DNA from: Chara braunii
Taxonomy: Eukaryota; Streptophyta; Charophyceae; Charales; Characeae
Length of the DNA: 33,907 nucleotides
Direction of reading: 5' to 3'
Assembly: GCA_003427395.1 (NCBI GenBank)
Contig: BFEA01000133.1
Location: 929,180-963,086 of the forward strand
The notes below the pieces were generated by a model that worked only from the letters and a program-made list of their open reading frames with translations, was not told the DNA's origin and did no database searches. The translations under genes and the position numbers were made by a program. Shown piece after piece: positions 10,575 to 21,570 of this stretch. Every line of letters begins with the position of its first letter. The stretch's first letter is position 1.

Positions 10575-10739
10575 GGAGAGGCATTCAGCATAGGAAGTCA
10601 GAGAATTAGAAAGTCAATTATAGTGAATCCCAAAGTCATTACCNCGCGCTGGGCGTGAGGTTGGGTGTCAGGAGAGGCATTCAGCATAGGAAGTCAGAGA
10701 ATTAGAAAGTCAATTATAGTGAATCCCAAAGTCATTACC
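10549..10739. repeat. Exact 95-bp duplication around a single N
   Basis: Positions 10549-10643 and 10645-10739 are identical and separated only by N at 10644. The second 70 bases of each also equal 7939-8008. A one-base gap between perfect copies is typical of a scaffold join of overlapping contig ends. Confidence 0.85.
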
Positions 10740-10936
10740 CACCCTGGATAGCTGTTGAGATACTAAATCAGAGAAGGAAGATCCTAGGGAGGTGGGCGGG
10801 GTACCACGTATACCCCCCTCCAAATAGCACAGGAGGGTAAATGAAGGGCCTCCCCAAGGCCGCTGTCCTACCCTGCGACCCTCCCACCCAGATCCCACTG
10901 AAGCAACGCAATGCTATCTCGCCCGTACGAACAACG
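10740..10936. other. No feature recognised
   Basis: Short stretch between the suspected assembly join and the Asn-rich frame. A minus-strand frame (10710-10898) crosses the duplicated block and is not supported. Confidence 0.4.
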
Positions 10937-11857
10937 TTAGATACTTATGAACATGCACAAAATGATCCCCTCCCCTAAACACCTCCGTCCACGGAATATG
11001 GCAGGAATCATGGGAGGAGCCCGCTGCACCTGGCGACCACTCCCACAGAATATGACAAGAATCGTGGGAGGAGCCCGCTGCACCCGGCAGCCACTCCCAT
11101 CCAAATCGATTTTGCAATTGTTGACTTCAACGGAATCGACGTCGTTATTGGTGGCGACGACCTGAATGACTTGGATGCGTGTGTCATCGTCATCTTCACG
11201 GAGATCACAGTCACCGCCGTTATTATTATTGTTGTTGTTGTTATTGTCATCATTGCTGATGTGGTTGTTGTTGTTGTCGTTGCTGTTGATAACCTCGATG
11301 AGAGCATCGTCACTGTCTTTGAGGTAATCATTGTCGTTGTTGTTGTCACCCCAATCGTTGTTGTCATCGTTGTTGTTGTTGTCATTGTTGTTGTTGTTGT
11401 GATTAACATTGATATGGGTGAGATTGTCGTTGTCCTTGCTGTCGATGCCGATGTTGGGGTTGATGTTATTAACGTCTTCCTTGATTTCGTCATCGTCATC
11501 ATAGCAGCGGTCCTCCAGCGTAGCGCAAAGACCTTGCCCCTCCTCAAGCTCCTCGTAGTAGCGCCGCATCAAGTCATCCAATCGTGGGCAGTTTGTGATC
11601 ACATCCAGGTGGGGGGGCGGCCCCTCCTCCAACCCCCATGTGACCTTCAGTAAACACATCCGCACACTCTGGATCCACGAGATCGATGGTACTATCATTT
11701 CAGCATCAGTCGATCGCAGCTTCGCCACCACGTGGCTTACTCGCACACTGCTCGCTTGAACGGTAGTAAGCCACGCATCAGCTCCTAGTTCCCCTGAACG
11801 TGCCATGGCCAACCAGCACTCGGTTCTCACCCCTACGTGTGTTTCACCCCGCTCCAA
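10937..11857 (-). CDS. Hypothetical Asn/Asp-rich open frame
   Basis: An uninterrupted 306-residue frame opens with ATG. Residues 1-120 are of ordinary composition and acidic towards the end (LDDLMRRYYEELEEGQG). Residues about 125-235 are dominated by Asn and Asp from trinucleotide tracts at 11215-11420. The C-terminal part has two 18-residue repeats (VQRAPPTILVIF / VQRAPPMIPAIF) that come from a 54-bp DNA duplication at 10998-11105. No signal peptide, transmembrane segment or known domain is seen. The opposite strand is also open through the trinucleotide tract, so openness there is weak evidence. The N-terminal third argues mildly for a real exon. It may be a gene fragment or a repeat-borne frame. 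Confidence 0.3.
   Translation of the reverse strand: MERGETHVGVRTECWLAMARSGELGADAWLTTVQASSVRVSHVVAKLRSTDAEMIVPSISWIQSVRMCLLKVTWGLEEGPPPHLDVITNCPRLDDLMRRYYEELEEGQGLCATLEDRCYDDDDEIKEDVNNINPNIGIDSKDNDNLTHINVNHNNNNNDNNNNDDNNDWGDNNNDNDYLKDSDDALIEVINSNDNNNNHISNDDNNNNNNNNNGGDCDLREDDDDTRIQVIQVVATNNDVDSVEVNNCKIDLDGSGCRVQRAPPTILVIFCGSGRQVQRAPPMIPAIFRGRRCLGEGIILCMFISI
10998..11105. repeat. 54-bp tandem duplication
   Basis: Units 10998-11051 and 11052-11105 share GTGGGAGGAGCCCGCTGCAC or a one-base variant. They encode the two C-terminal repeats of the minus-strand frame. Confidence 0.8.
11215..11420. repeat. Trinucleotide (GTT/ATT/GTC)n tract
   Basis: Mostly GTT, ATT and GTC triplets in one phase. On the minus strand they code Asn and Asp, on the plus strand Val and Ile. 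Confidence 0.85.
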
Positions 11858-11865
11858 TCTACCCG

Positions 11866-11919
11866 CTCCAATCTATTCGTGGGGAGCAGCACATGCTGGG
11901 AACCGGGCCCAGCGTCCCA
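11866..11919 (-). mobile_element. Small structured retroposon, copy 3 (partial)
   Basis: Shares CCAATCTATTCG, TGGGGAGCAGCAC and CAGCGTCCC with the other copies. Its hairpin pairs GCTGGG (11895-11900) with CCCAGC (11908-11913) around loop AACCGGG. Copy 2 has GCTGGA/TCCAGC around AAACGGG. The upstream hairpin and poly(A) tail are missing, so it is truncated. Confidence 0.5.
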
Positions 11920-12430
11920 TATGAAATTCACATAGAATTTGAAAATTTTAAGATATCGGGACCATTACCCGACCGTGATTAAGAAAAATTGGAGCTACTT
12001 AGGAAATTGCTACAACAGCCTTCAGAAATAGGCAAAGTTTCCGAAAGTTTCAGAAAACGACTGAGAACCCCCCCAACAATCCTCCTTACCTCACTCCGGC
12101 AAGACTTACTGCAGTAGAGCTACCATCTCCACTGCTGCTGTTACCCTATTTCCATCCTATGAGTTAGCCCCTTCACTAGTTGGACGCTAGATATCCAACC
12201 ATCTACTTATCCCACACACCTCTTTTTGAGAAAAAATTAAGAAGATCTCCCCCTGCCAGCATTGATTGCCCCGGAACCAGGGGATTAACTGAGCAGGGAC
12301 ACCCTTGAGGATATATCTTTTTTTTTTTTTAGAAGAGCATTCAGATCGAGAAATACCTGCCTTGGAGCCTTTCAGTAGCCCACCCCTACCTGCCTCATCC
12401 CTGTACCCCAATATTTAGTCTCTACTAAGC
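11920..12430. other. No gene recognised; short repeat pieces only
   Basis: Contains a copy of the 7721-type dispersed repeat (12258-12291) and a T run at 12319-12330. The frame at 12187-12411 (minus) crosses these repeats and has no recognisable content. Confidence 0.4.
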
Positions 12431-13440
12431 CTAACGCCCTCAACTGCTAGGTTACAGAGTGGCACGACCCACCCAGAAGACTCCCACTTGCTAGGCTACA
12501 GGGCAAAACGACCCCCCCCGACCGACCAGCGTCTACTAAGTATTAGCTTACCAAAGGACACTAGAGTGCCTTCCACCCTTGACAACTCCCCAAATCTCTC
12601 TACCAGGTCTCTTGCCCTCGTACAACTAGAGTTACAGGGCAGCGCGACCAAGCCCCAGCACCGCCCAACGTCGTTCTGGCCTCGTCCATTTGCAAGCCCA
12701 CGGGGACCCAAGACTACAGCAAATACCAGACAAGCCACCAATCAACACCATAACTATAGTTCCGATCACTCAGCTCCTTCGGGCACTGGATGCAAATATC
12801 CCACATAAAATCCCTCATAACCCTACTCCGGCAAGTCTTACTATGATGAAGCCACCATCTTCACCGCTGCTGTACCCTATTTCCACCCTGCAGGTTAGCC
12901 CCATAGCCGCAAAGCACATTATCCCCCACCATCGCAACCACGGCCCCCAATCACCAGCGCCAACTTATAAAGAATTTTTTAATCACAAAATTCAATCCCA
13001 TTCAATAACATATTGATAATTCAAAAGGCTATGAAAAACAGAGAGACGAAAATAGAAAATAGAGCCACCAACAATCCAACTTAGACCCTCACTACACATG
13101 AGAAACCACCGCTCAGTCTTTGAGTCCTCGTACCAGAAATCGCCAGTTCTCACACCCCCCTTGCTAGGGTTACAAGGCAACACAAACTGCCCTCGCACCG
13201 AACTAACTGTTTTCTGACGGACAGGAAGTATCTTTCTACCTCGACAACTTCCTTAGTTGCAAACCCCCTACTGGGTTACGGGGTCACCGCCCCGACATCA
13301 GCTACGTTAAAAGAGGTGGTTAGGCCTTCCACCCTCGACATAACTCCAATGGCCTCAAGCTCCTCTTGGTCACAGAGCCACTGCTCCAGCATCGGCCAAT
13401 GTCGCCCCACCCCCCCCTTCTAGTAGACTTACCACCCTGA
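12090..13440. repeat. Degenerate repeat region (CTAGGGTTACAGGGCA family)
   Basis: Variants of GCTAGGGTTACAGGGCA followed by a CGACC-like block occur near 12447, 12489, 12627, 13161 and 13268. Each is accompanied by CTTCCACCCTYGACAACTCC-like text. A second pair (about 12090-12180 and 12815-12905) shares CTCCGGCAAG, CTTACT, CCCTATTTCCA and TTAGCCCC. These look like old, diverged copies of a longer unit. Open frames crossing them are not believable genes. Confidence 0.55.
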
Positions 13441-16011
13441 GCAACCCTTCCTCTGCTGCATGAGCCGACCCAAAATTCCCTCCAAAATGTACTTCCGACT
13501 TTCACCTTCCCATTAGTATATATTTTTTTCCAGTTAGAACTTCAAAAGTAAGAAAATCAGGAGACTCAGATAACGCACAGGAATCGCAGCCATATAAGGC
13601 AATCAACCCTTTTATTCCCATAAGAAGGGAGGACAGGAGGGAACTACTTCTCTCCCCATGCAGATTCCTGCACCTATTCACGTCTCTGCTGGATGTAAAG
13701 GGTTCACAAAAAACGGAGCGTCTTACTCCTCCCCCCAAAAAACGACCTCCTGCCCTTTCACTGCCTCCACTGGAAGGTGCCCCCTCACCTCCTAGCCCCA
13801 GTTCAGAACAAGCCCCTAAATCACTCCTTCTCCCTCAACAGCATACAATACCCCCTAGAGTATGCCCTCGCAGAGCCGGAGATCACCCTTCCCTCATATC
13901 CCACCCCCTCCAAGTGAAATACCTCTCAACCTCTCACCTTGCTGAAGTCGGCATCGATCCCTTGTCCTCTCTCCCAACCGCCGTAGCTGATCCAACCTAA
14001 ATCAGCCCGACCCAAAAAAGGACAAACCCACATACCACCCGTACCCTCTCAAGGGTCACACCTCCTACCTTGCATAACCCTCGCAGGAGGGGATCAAACC
14101 CCGAAGGAGATAATTCAATCAACACCTATGAGCCCAAACCCTACAGTATCACAACCTGAGACTCAATTGTGACCTATTTTTGAAAATCCCTCAATCAAAT
14201 ATCGAATTCAAGGAATGAGAACCCAAACATGAGCGTACTAATATAGGGGAATACATCGGATTTAGAATTGGATTAGAGTTGAAGAAACGTAAGACATCGA
14301 TCCCACTTTGAGAAAACCTTTTGTAAATCAAACTTGGCAATCTTTCATTGCAATCAGAGTGAAGGTCTGATTTACGAATTACAAATTATGAATCTTGCAC
14401 AGAAAATGCAAATTTCAGTTTAGAAATCTTACTCGGGCAAAAAGTTTCCAGATCGACCAACTTCAGCCAAAAAGCACATAAGATCACATGAATCATTGAG
14501 AGAAAATCGAAGTTTGGTTAAAATTTTGTCAAACAAAAAATAAGGTAGATCGTGTTTCAAAGACGAAGAATTCGAAGTCTCAAAAACTACGGAATCAATA
14601 TAATGCTCACATACACGATTGAGAGACCGTCAGGGTTAAAACTTTTGGAATTTAAAATATGAAAGAATGTGTGGCCGCCAGGTAGATCACCTTATGCCAG
14701 TTCTAAACTACCCCGCTCACGTGCCGCCCAACCGTTCCTCAACGAACCGCCTCTCACGCACCCTATTCCAACGACGTTTCATCCTGCCCCCACACACGGT
14801 AACCCACCGCCCTAACCCATCCACCCACCGATGCGCCATATCCAAAAAAGAGAGTAGCGTCAACCAGAACAAAACACACCTCGGACAGGGCAAAAACAAT
14901 GACACATCCACGGAACTACAACAGGAGAGAAATCCCATCCACTTTACCATTATCCATAGGTGAGTCTCCAATCCTCTTCCTCCCCTTAAATCAGGTGATC
15001 CACCTTATCCAATTACCTTTGAGTGGCTGGGAAATATCTTCGACTAGTATGGATACCACAGGGAAACAGAGCTCGGAGAACCAAAAGAATGAGAGCACTG
15101 GCTCGTGCTAATATAGTACACTGTGTAGAGTCCACCGAAAACCACCCTCCACCCCCCCTTCAACCACCTTCCTTCACTGAAACCCTACCCCAGCACCTTC
15201 GGCAGAGAAGACACCAAGCCCCCCTCCGCCTGCTAGTTACAAAGGCATCAACTGCCATCTACAACCACAAGACTAGCAGCACGATGGCCTAAACGACCAT
15301 CCTCAACCCAACAGGCTGATGGATGGTGTGACAAAACCTCGTCGAACCTGTCAGCGAGTCATCACAGGGGATTCAAGTCAACAGTAGAATCGCCCCCCCG
15401 CCACCTGATATAACATCGTTGAAGAAGGGAGGAGGAACCCACACCAAGAATCCAGAACTTCCACACGGCGCCATGACCAACCTCATCCATGCCGGCCCCG
15501 TACTCAGCTACACTGCCTTCGGCACCTAGCCTCCTCCCATCCAGTTCCCTTGTTGGACCGGCGACGCTGCACCCCTGGTAGCGCTGCGCCGCTGGCCCCG
15601 TTCGCATATGGTACAAAACAAGTCTTTTTTATTCGTTTGTTTTCGCTACCATATTCCCCCGAACATAACACACCCTGAAAATGAACGTATACAAGGTATG
15701 TTTCCGGCCCGATACAGTCAAAATGAGGGTGTGTTGTGTTTGGGAGAAGAAGGTAGTGAGACCTTACCCTTGGCTAACAGTTAGGAAAAGGCAGCATGAT
15801 ATCCCTACTGCCTTTTCATGAGGAGTATGTTTGTTTGTTTGTTTGTTTTGAACTACCAGTACCTCGCCCAGCTAAAAAAATCCGACGTGGCCGTTAACGC
15901 ACCGCGTCGGGCGGGCTACCTAGTGATGAACGACCGGTATTCCCCAAAAAACAAAACAAAAACAAACGTCAAAGAAAATGAGAAGTAACAAGCGGAAAGA
16001 AAAACGAGCGC

Positions 16012-16014
<3 letters not shown>
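13441..16014. other. No gene recognised
   Basis: Pyrimidine-rich then AT-rich sequence. Frames at 14667-14963 (plus) and 14717-14971 (minus) overlap and carry no motif. An imperfect 13-bp inverted repeat (CATAACACACCCT 15665-15677 against AGGGTGTGTTGTG 15727-15739) and a TTTG tract (15829-15848) are the only structures seen. Confidence 0.4.

Positions 16015-16100
<86 letters not shown>
16015..16100. repeat. (AG)n tract on the left flank of the gap
   Basis: AG run of 43 units that ends where the N run begins. Confidence 0.97.
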
Positions 16101-16806
16101 NNNNNNNNNNNNNNNNNNNNNNNNNNNNNNNNNNNNNNNNNNNNNNNNNNNNNNNNNNNNNNNNNNNNNNNNNNNNNNNNNNNNNNNNNNNNNNNNNNNN
16201 NNNNNNNNNNNNNNNNNNNNNNNNNNNNNNNNNNNNNNNNNNNNNNNNNNNNNNNNNNNNNNNNNNNNNNNNNNNNNNNNNNNNNNNNNNNNNNNNNNNN
16301 NNNNNNNNNNNNNNNNNNNNNNNNNNNNNNNNNNNNNNNNNNNNNNNNNNNNNNNNNNNNNNNNNNNNNNNNNNNNNNNNNNNNNNNNNNNNNNNNNNNN
16401 NNNNNNNNNNNNNNNNNNNNNNNNNNNNNNNNNNNNNNNNNNNNNNNNNNNNNNNNNNNNNNNNNNNNNNNNNNNNNNNNNNNNNNNNNNNNNNNNNNNN
16501 NNNNNNNNNNNNNNNNNNNNNNNNNNNNNNNNNNNNNNNNNNNNNNNNNNNNNNNNNNNNNNNNNNNNNNNNNNNNNNNNNNNNNNNNNNNNNNNNNNNN
16601 NNNNNNNNNNNNNNNNNNNNNNNNNNNNNNNNNNNNNNNNNNNNNNNNNNNNNNNNNNNNNNNNNNNNNNNNNNNNNNNNNNNNNNNNNNNNNNNNNNNN
16701 NNNNNNNNNNNNNNNNNNNNNNNNNNNNNNNNNNNNNNNNNNNNNNNNNNNNNNNNNNNNNNNNNNNNNNNNNNNNNNNNNNNNNNNNNNNNNNNNNNNN
16801 NNNNNN
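16101..16806. other. Assembly gap (706 N)
   Basis: All N between an AG tract and a TG tract. The two flanks are different dinucleotides, so real sequence or a compound microsatellite is missing here. Open frames spanning it are artefacts. Confidence 0.99.

Positions 16807-16852
<46 letters not shown>
16807..16852. repeat. (TG)n tract on the right flank of the gap
   Basis: TG run of 23 units directly after the N run. Confidence 0.97.
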
Positions 16853-16854
<2 letters not shown>

Positions 16855-16864
16855 CGTCCCACCG

Positions 16865-16902
16865 AGAATGAATCTTCCTCTTTATCGAGGAAGATTCATT
16901 CT
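16865..16902. repeat. Perfect 16-bp inverted repeat beside the LINE poly(A) tail
   Basis: AGAATGAATCTTCCTC (16865-16880) pairs completely with GAGGAAGATTCATTCT (16887-16902) across a 6-nt TTTATC loop. It is followed on the plus strand by 14 T. In this eukaryotic setting it is not a rho-independent terminator. It sits exactly where the minus-strand LINE ends. Confidence 0.8.
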
Positions 16903-17397
16903 TTTTTTTTTTTTTAAATAAAAAATGTCACTTTATATTGCTGAAATAAAATGGGCCGGGGACCCACAATTCTACCCAGAGAACAAATTTGATAGCCTCA
17001 GTCAGTATAGCCTTATGCTTCAGAGGAGGGTAGTAAACTAGGAACAGCTGCGGCCCCACTCGGACCTTTGTCCTGATGGCCTTACTTTGAGCGAAAAAAG
17101 GGAAAAAAAAAAAAAAATACCTTAACGGCCCACAAAGCCACACAAAACGAAACTTGGGAAATTCCTATTCTATTCCCTATCTATCCTGAAATCCAACCCG
17201 GCCCCTAAGTACCAGCTAGACGCTTCCAACACTACTATCCCTCTCTTCTTGGACACAAGCTCCTTACTTTTTCCCCTGTCCTCCTCCTCGCTTTTCCACC
17301 TACTACAGTGGTGACACTCCCTCGTCGTTCCTTCGCTCTCTGCTTGTCTCCTGCGACCCACCCAAACCCCTATCCGAGTGCCCAAGATATTGCTCTC

Positions 17398-20300
17398 TCA
17401 ATAATCACTTATTAACCACTGGCCTAAATGTAGGTTGTCTTCCACCAGCTTCGCGATCCGTTCGTTCAAGCCCCATGCCTCCTTGAACCATTTCAAACCT
17501 GGCTCCCTATTTCTGTCCTTGCTGACCTTTCTCCTCTAATCTGCCATGATCGCTCTTCGTAATAACTGCTTGAATGTTCTTCCGATTTGCTTGTTGAACC
17601 ACTCCTTGCCATTGAAGACCCTGTCGTTCCTCCCCTGCCAGATAACAGTGCACCCTACTGCCCTTGCGACTTGTGCGACGTAGCCCCATCCCTTTATCAT
17701 GTTGTGGCCCTCGTGTATTCCCCCTAACAGGCGCCATTCCTTGGTCCATGCGAAAGCTCTGTTGGTGCAACTCTCCTAGAATCTGATCCACCATTTCCAG
17801 ATTCCTCGAGAGGGAGGGCAATCCCACCACAGGTGCACTGCGGATTCAAAAGCCCATTCACACCATACGCACTTCAGTTCCACTTTCACCCCCTTCTCTG
17901 CGAGCCACACCGCAATGGGAGTTGCTACCATTGATATCAGCCATAAAGTAGATGCTTGACACTGACAAGGAATCAGTTTAAGTTGCTCCCAACACTTTTT
18001 GAGAGCCTTACCAATCTGAGCCGGATCCAGAGGTAACAGCCGGGCCCACCTTGTCCTTGCCACCACCTCCAAATGTTTTGCTGGGATAAGGCTTTTGTAA
18101 CCTATTCTCTGGGTATAGTTAAATAAGCAGACATTCTCCCCACCTCTCCCTAGTGCTCTCCATTCCCACATTCTCGGATCTAGCTTTAGTTTTGCTACCA
18201 GCTTGCGATTTGTCACCAGCGCCATCGTTTGCTTTACACCTTTTTGCTCTTTTGCTATCACTCGTACCTGAGACATCGCGGATCCCAGTCAGGGTTGGGT
18301 CTCCGACTCTGCTGCTGCTAGCTGTCCCGAGTCTGAGCAACTCCATTTCTGGAACACTCTTCTCCCGTCTGTTTGTATTAGTTGGAGCTCCCTGAAGCTA
18401 TAGCCTGCCACCTCTTGTTGAGCGTATCATGTGCCAGATGGATTGACTGTTTCTGGTGACAAAATTCTTTTCCATTCATCTGAAATAGCTTCTATCATTG
18501 TTGCCAGCTTTTCTTGCACTTCGCGTAGTTGTCCCAGTTTCTTCTTCAGCTCTTCACTTGATATCCAATCCTCTGCGAACCTATCCCAAATATCTCTTAT
18601 CCTAAGCACTCCCTTTTCTATCCATGATCTGCCGAAGCTCCGAGCGTGTGTATCAGCCTTGAGCCAAAACCCGTTTGCTGTCCTTATCTCTGGATTTTCG
18701 AAGATGGACTGGGACAAAATTTCTACCTTCGTTCTGGGAATGGTCCAAACGTTCGGGCTCCATTTTTCCTATACCTGAATGATTGCAACCCAAAGAGGAG
18801 ACTTCACCATTCTTCGTTGAGAGGAATGAAGGAGAAGACAGGTCCACACACCCTCTTTCCTCTGCAGATTTCATTCGCTGGCTAGTATGCTTTCTGCCAG
18901 GTGTACCCAGTCAGGGACCGGATCTTCCAGGCAAGCGCGCACTACCCACTTGATCAACATTGCCTCGTTTTGCTTGTGTGGATCGATCATCCCTAGCCCC
19001 CCTTCCTCTCTTGGTAAGCATAACATCTCCCACGTCACCTTTGATATGAAGGCATCCTGGTCCCCTGCAAAGGGTTTCCAGATGAATCTTGCAGCCCTCT
19101 TTCTTAGCATCTTATAAGTGGAGTCCCCCATCATCCTCACGACTCCCACAAAGCAGAGCAAGGCGAACAAAGCGATGATCTCCCAAAAATGGAAAGATGC
19201 GGAGCTCTGCCCCATGTAGATAGACGGTAAACAACTCTTTGTAGCAGTAGATCATTCTGTGCAGTTGCGTAGTACATTAGGGATATCTCCAACCTCAGGA
19301 ACCTTTTTGAACCTTCCTTATCGATCCTCCTCATGCCCCATTCTACGGCTGAGTGATACTGTTCTGGGAGTAAAAAGACCGATTTGTGCCAATTGATCCC
19401 CGCTTCTGACAGCTCGCAGTACTCGTCCAAGCATCCCTTCAACGCCAACATTGATTCGTGAGTATTCTCTGAGACAACAAAGAGGTCATCCGCTAGCGCC
19501 TTCACCTTGTATGATGAAGTTGCTACTGGCATTCCTCTTATTTGCGGATGTTCCCTTATGTTGTTTAAGACCACCTCAAACTGTAGCACGAACAACAGGG
19601 GGGCTAGTGGGCACCCCTGTCTCAGAAAACTTGTGAGAGGGAACTCTTCTGAGAGTCTGTTGTTAATCATTACCACAGCTGTAGAGTACACATACAGAGT
19701 CTTGACCCATTGGATGAAGTTCTCTCCGAAATCCATCCACTTGAGTGTGGTCAAGACGTATGACCAATTAACTCGGTCATACGCCTGTTCCAAGTCAAGA
19801 AGCAACATTGAAATGTTCAAGTCAACTCTTTGCACCAGCTCCAGTATTTCAATGGCCGTGATTATATTGTCGAAGATCGATCTACCTCTGACAGAGGCCG
19901 CCTGATCTGATTTTACTAACACCGGTAAGTAGCGGGCCAGCCTCCTTGCCAAGATCTTAGCCAGTATTTTATAGGACACGTTCAATAAAGACACCGACCT
20001 CTTGTTTGTGATTTCCGAGCGGTCTCCTTTTTTAAACAACACTGAAATCACCCCTCTGCACATACTAGCTGATAATCTTCCTCCTATCAACACCCGGTCG
20101 TAAATCTCCACTAGATCTTCCTCTATTGTCTGCCAAAGTTCTGTATATAATTTTGTCGGTAGCCAATCACACCCGGAGGCTTTCCCTTTAACCATCGCCT
20201 TCAGTGCTTCCTTGGCCTCCTGTGCTGTGACTGGCCTGTCCACATTTAGCCCGCCTGACTCTGTGAGTTTGATAGAGGTGTTTTCCCAATGTCTGTTCCC

Positions 20301-21570
20301 CTCCTGAAGGTCTGTCATGACTGCAGCTCCTTATGTGCGGGACATTAGGATATCTCTATAGTAAAGTGCTGCATAATTGTACGGTTCAGTCAATTCTTTA
20401 TCTGTGGCTGCCCCATTATCAAACGAGTGCTTAAGTTCTGACATTGGAATCAAGGATCTGGATGGCAAAAGCTTCTGCAAGGATTCTCGCGTCATCCGGT
20501 CATAGACCACGACCCCTCTTACTTTCAACCGGTCTGCCCATACCTTTGATTTCCGCACTTGGGCCTCATCCCAATCCTTCATTAGCCTCGCTCGTTCCTT
20601 TCCCCATACCCTTCTTGAAACCGAGTGCTCTTCCATTCTCTTCTCTCCATACTTAGTCTTTTTCTTGATCCTCTCTTCTTGTTTTTTCCTATCGTATACC
20701 AGAATCTGAGAAAAAACGTTTAACAAATTGGAGAAGACTGTGACACCAGCATCCCACCATTTAGTCAAGGAGTCATATCGTGGTTTTGCTTCCTGCCAAC
20801 CCCTCCAGAAACTTTCCATCCAGTCTCTTAATCCTGGTTCCTCTAAGTTCTGAATGTTGAACCGAAAGAAGCCCCTACCTCTTTTAATTGGGCTTGTTAT
20901 CAGGGTTAGGCTACTTGCCTTATGGCCAGATGATGATTGAGTATCTACATTAACTTGATGCACCATTTCCCATAACGCAGTGGTGATTAGGAAGTAGTCC
21001 AACCTTCTACTAATTACTCATATCCCTGGTCTCGGATTGGAGAACCAAGTGGACCCCTGTTTATCAGGATTGTTTAATCTGAAAGGATCAACCAGGTCTA
21101 GTTCTGACATAGTGCTCAGTAGTGCTTCCTTATCCGATGAAGCCCGTTGGTTGCCCTCTAGGTCATCGAGCGTGAGATTCCAGTCATCTACTAACACCGT
21201 TCTATCGCAGCTTGCTGATCCGTAGGAACGTAGAGTATCGCTACTATCCATTCCTCGTTCTCGATTGAAAGTTTTACCCAAGCCCATCTTCCCCAGAGGT
21301 TTACATAAAAATCGATAATAGTCGTCCCCAGATTCCTATGAATCAATATTCCTACGCCCCTTTTGTACCTTGGGCTGGGGACCACAGTTGTGGCCCATCC
21401 CACCATCGTCTTAGCCCTTCTACCTTCTCCTCGTTCAACTTGGTTTCCTGCAAACACATGACTTGAACCTTGTTCTTGTGTATCCAACTCTTCACTCTCT
21501 CCTTTTTACATCTTCCTTTAAAGTCCCCTAATCCCTGAACGTTCCACGACGAAATTCTAAGTTTGCCCAT
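17398..21570 (-). pseudogene. LINE ORF2: endonuclease, reverse transcriptase, zinc-binding domain (broken)
   Basis: The restored length of about 1390 codons fits plant L1 ORF2. The endonuclease part is 21570 to about 20990. It shows SSWNVQGLG, the catalytic Glu in QETKL, YVPTD, VDDWNLTL (the DWN motif) and SRRLDYF near its end. The reverse transcriptase (about 20250-19300) shows LFKKGDRSEITNKRSVSLLN, LDLEQAYDRV, RQGCPLAPLLF and the catalytic ALADDLFV. The first residue of the usual F/YADD box is Leu. Near 17980-17790 lies the zinc-binding tail CVWCEWAFESAVHLWWDC. Frames shift near 21360, 21200 and 19200. Stops lie, among others, at 21018, 20331, 18871, 18427 and 17776. Stop codon TGA at 17398-17400. 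Confidence 0.88.

Noticed and set aside
15969-16862. Open frames of about 290 residues on both strands across the gap
   Set aside because: They consist of N translated as X flanked by dinucleotide repeats.
16865-16915. Rho-independent terminator
   Set aside because: A hairpin plus T run fits by shape, but this is eukaryotic DNA and the T run is the complement of a LINE poly(A) tail.
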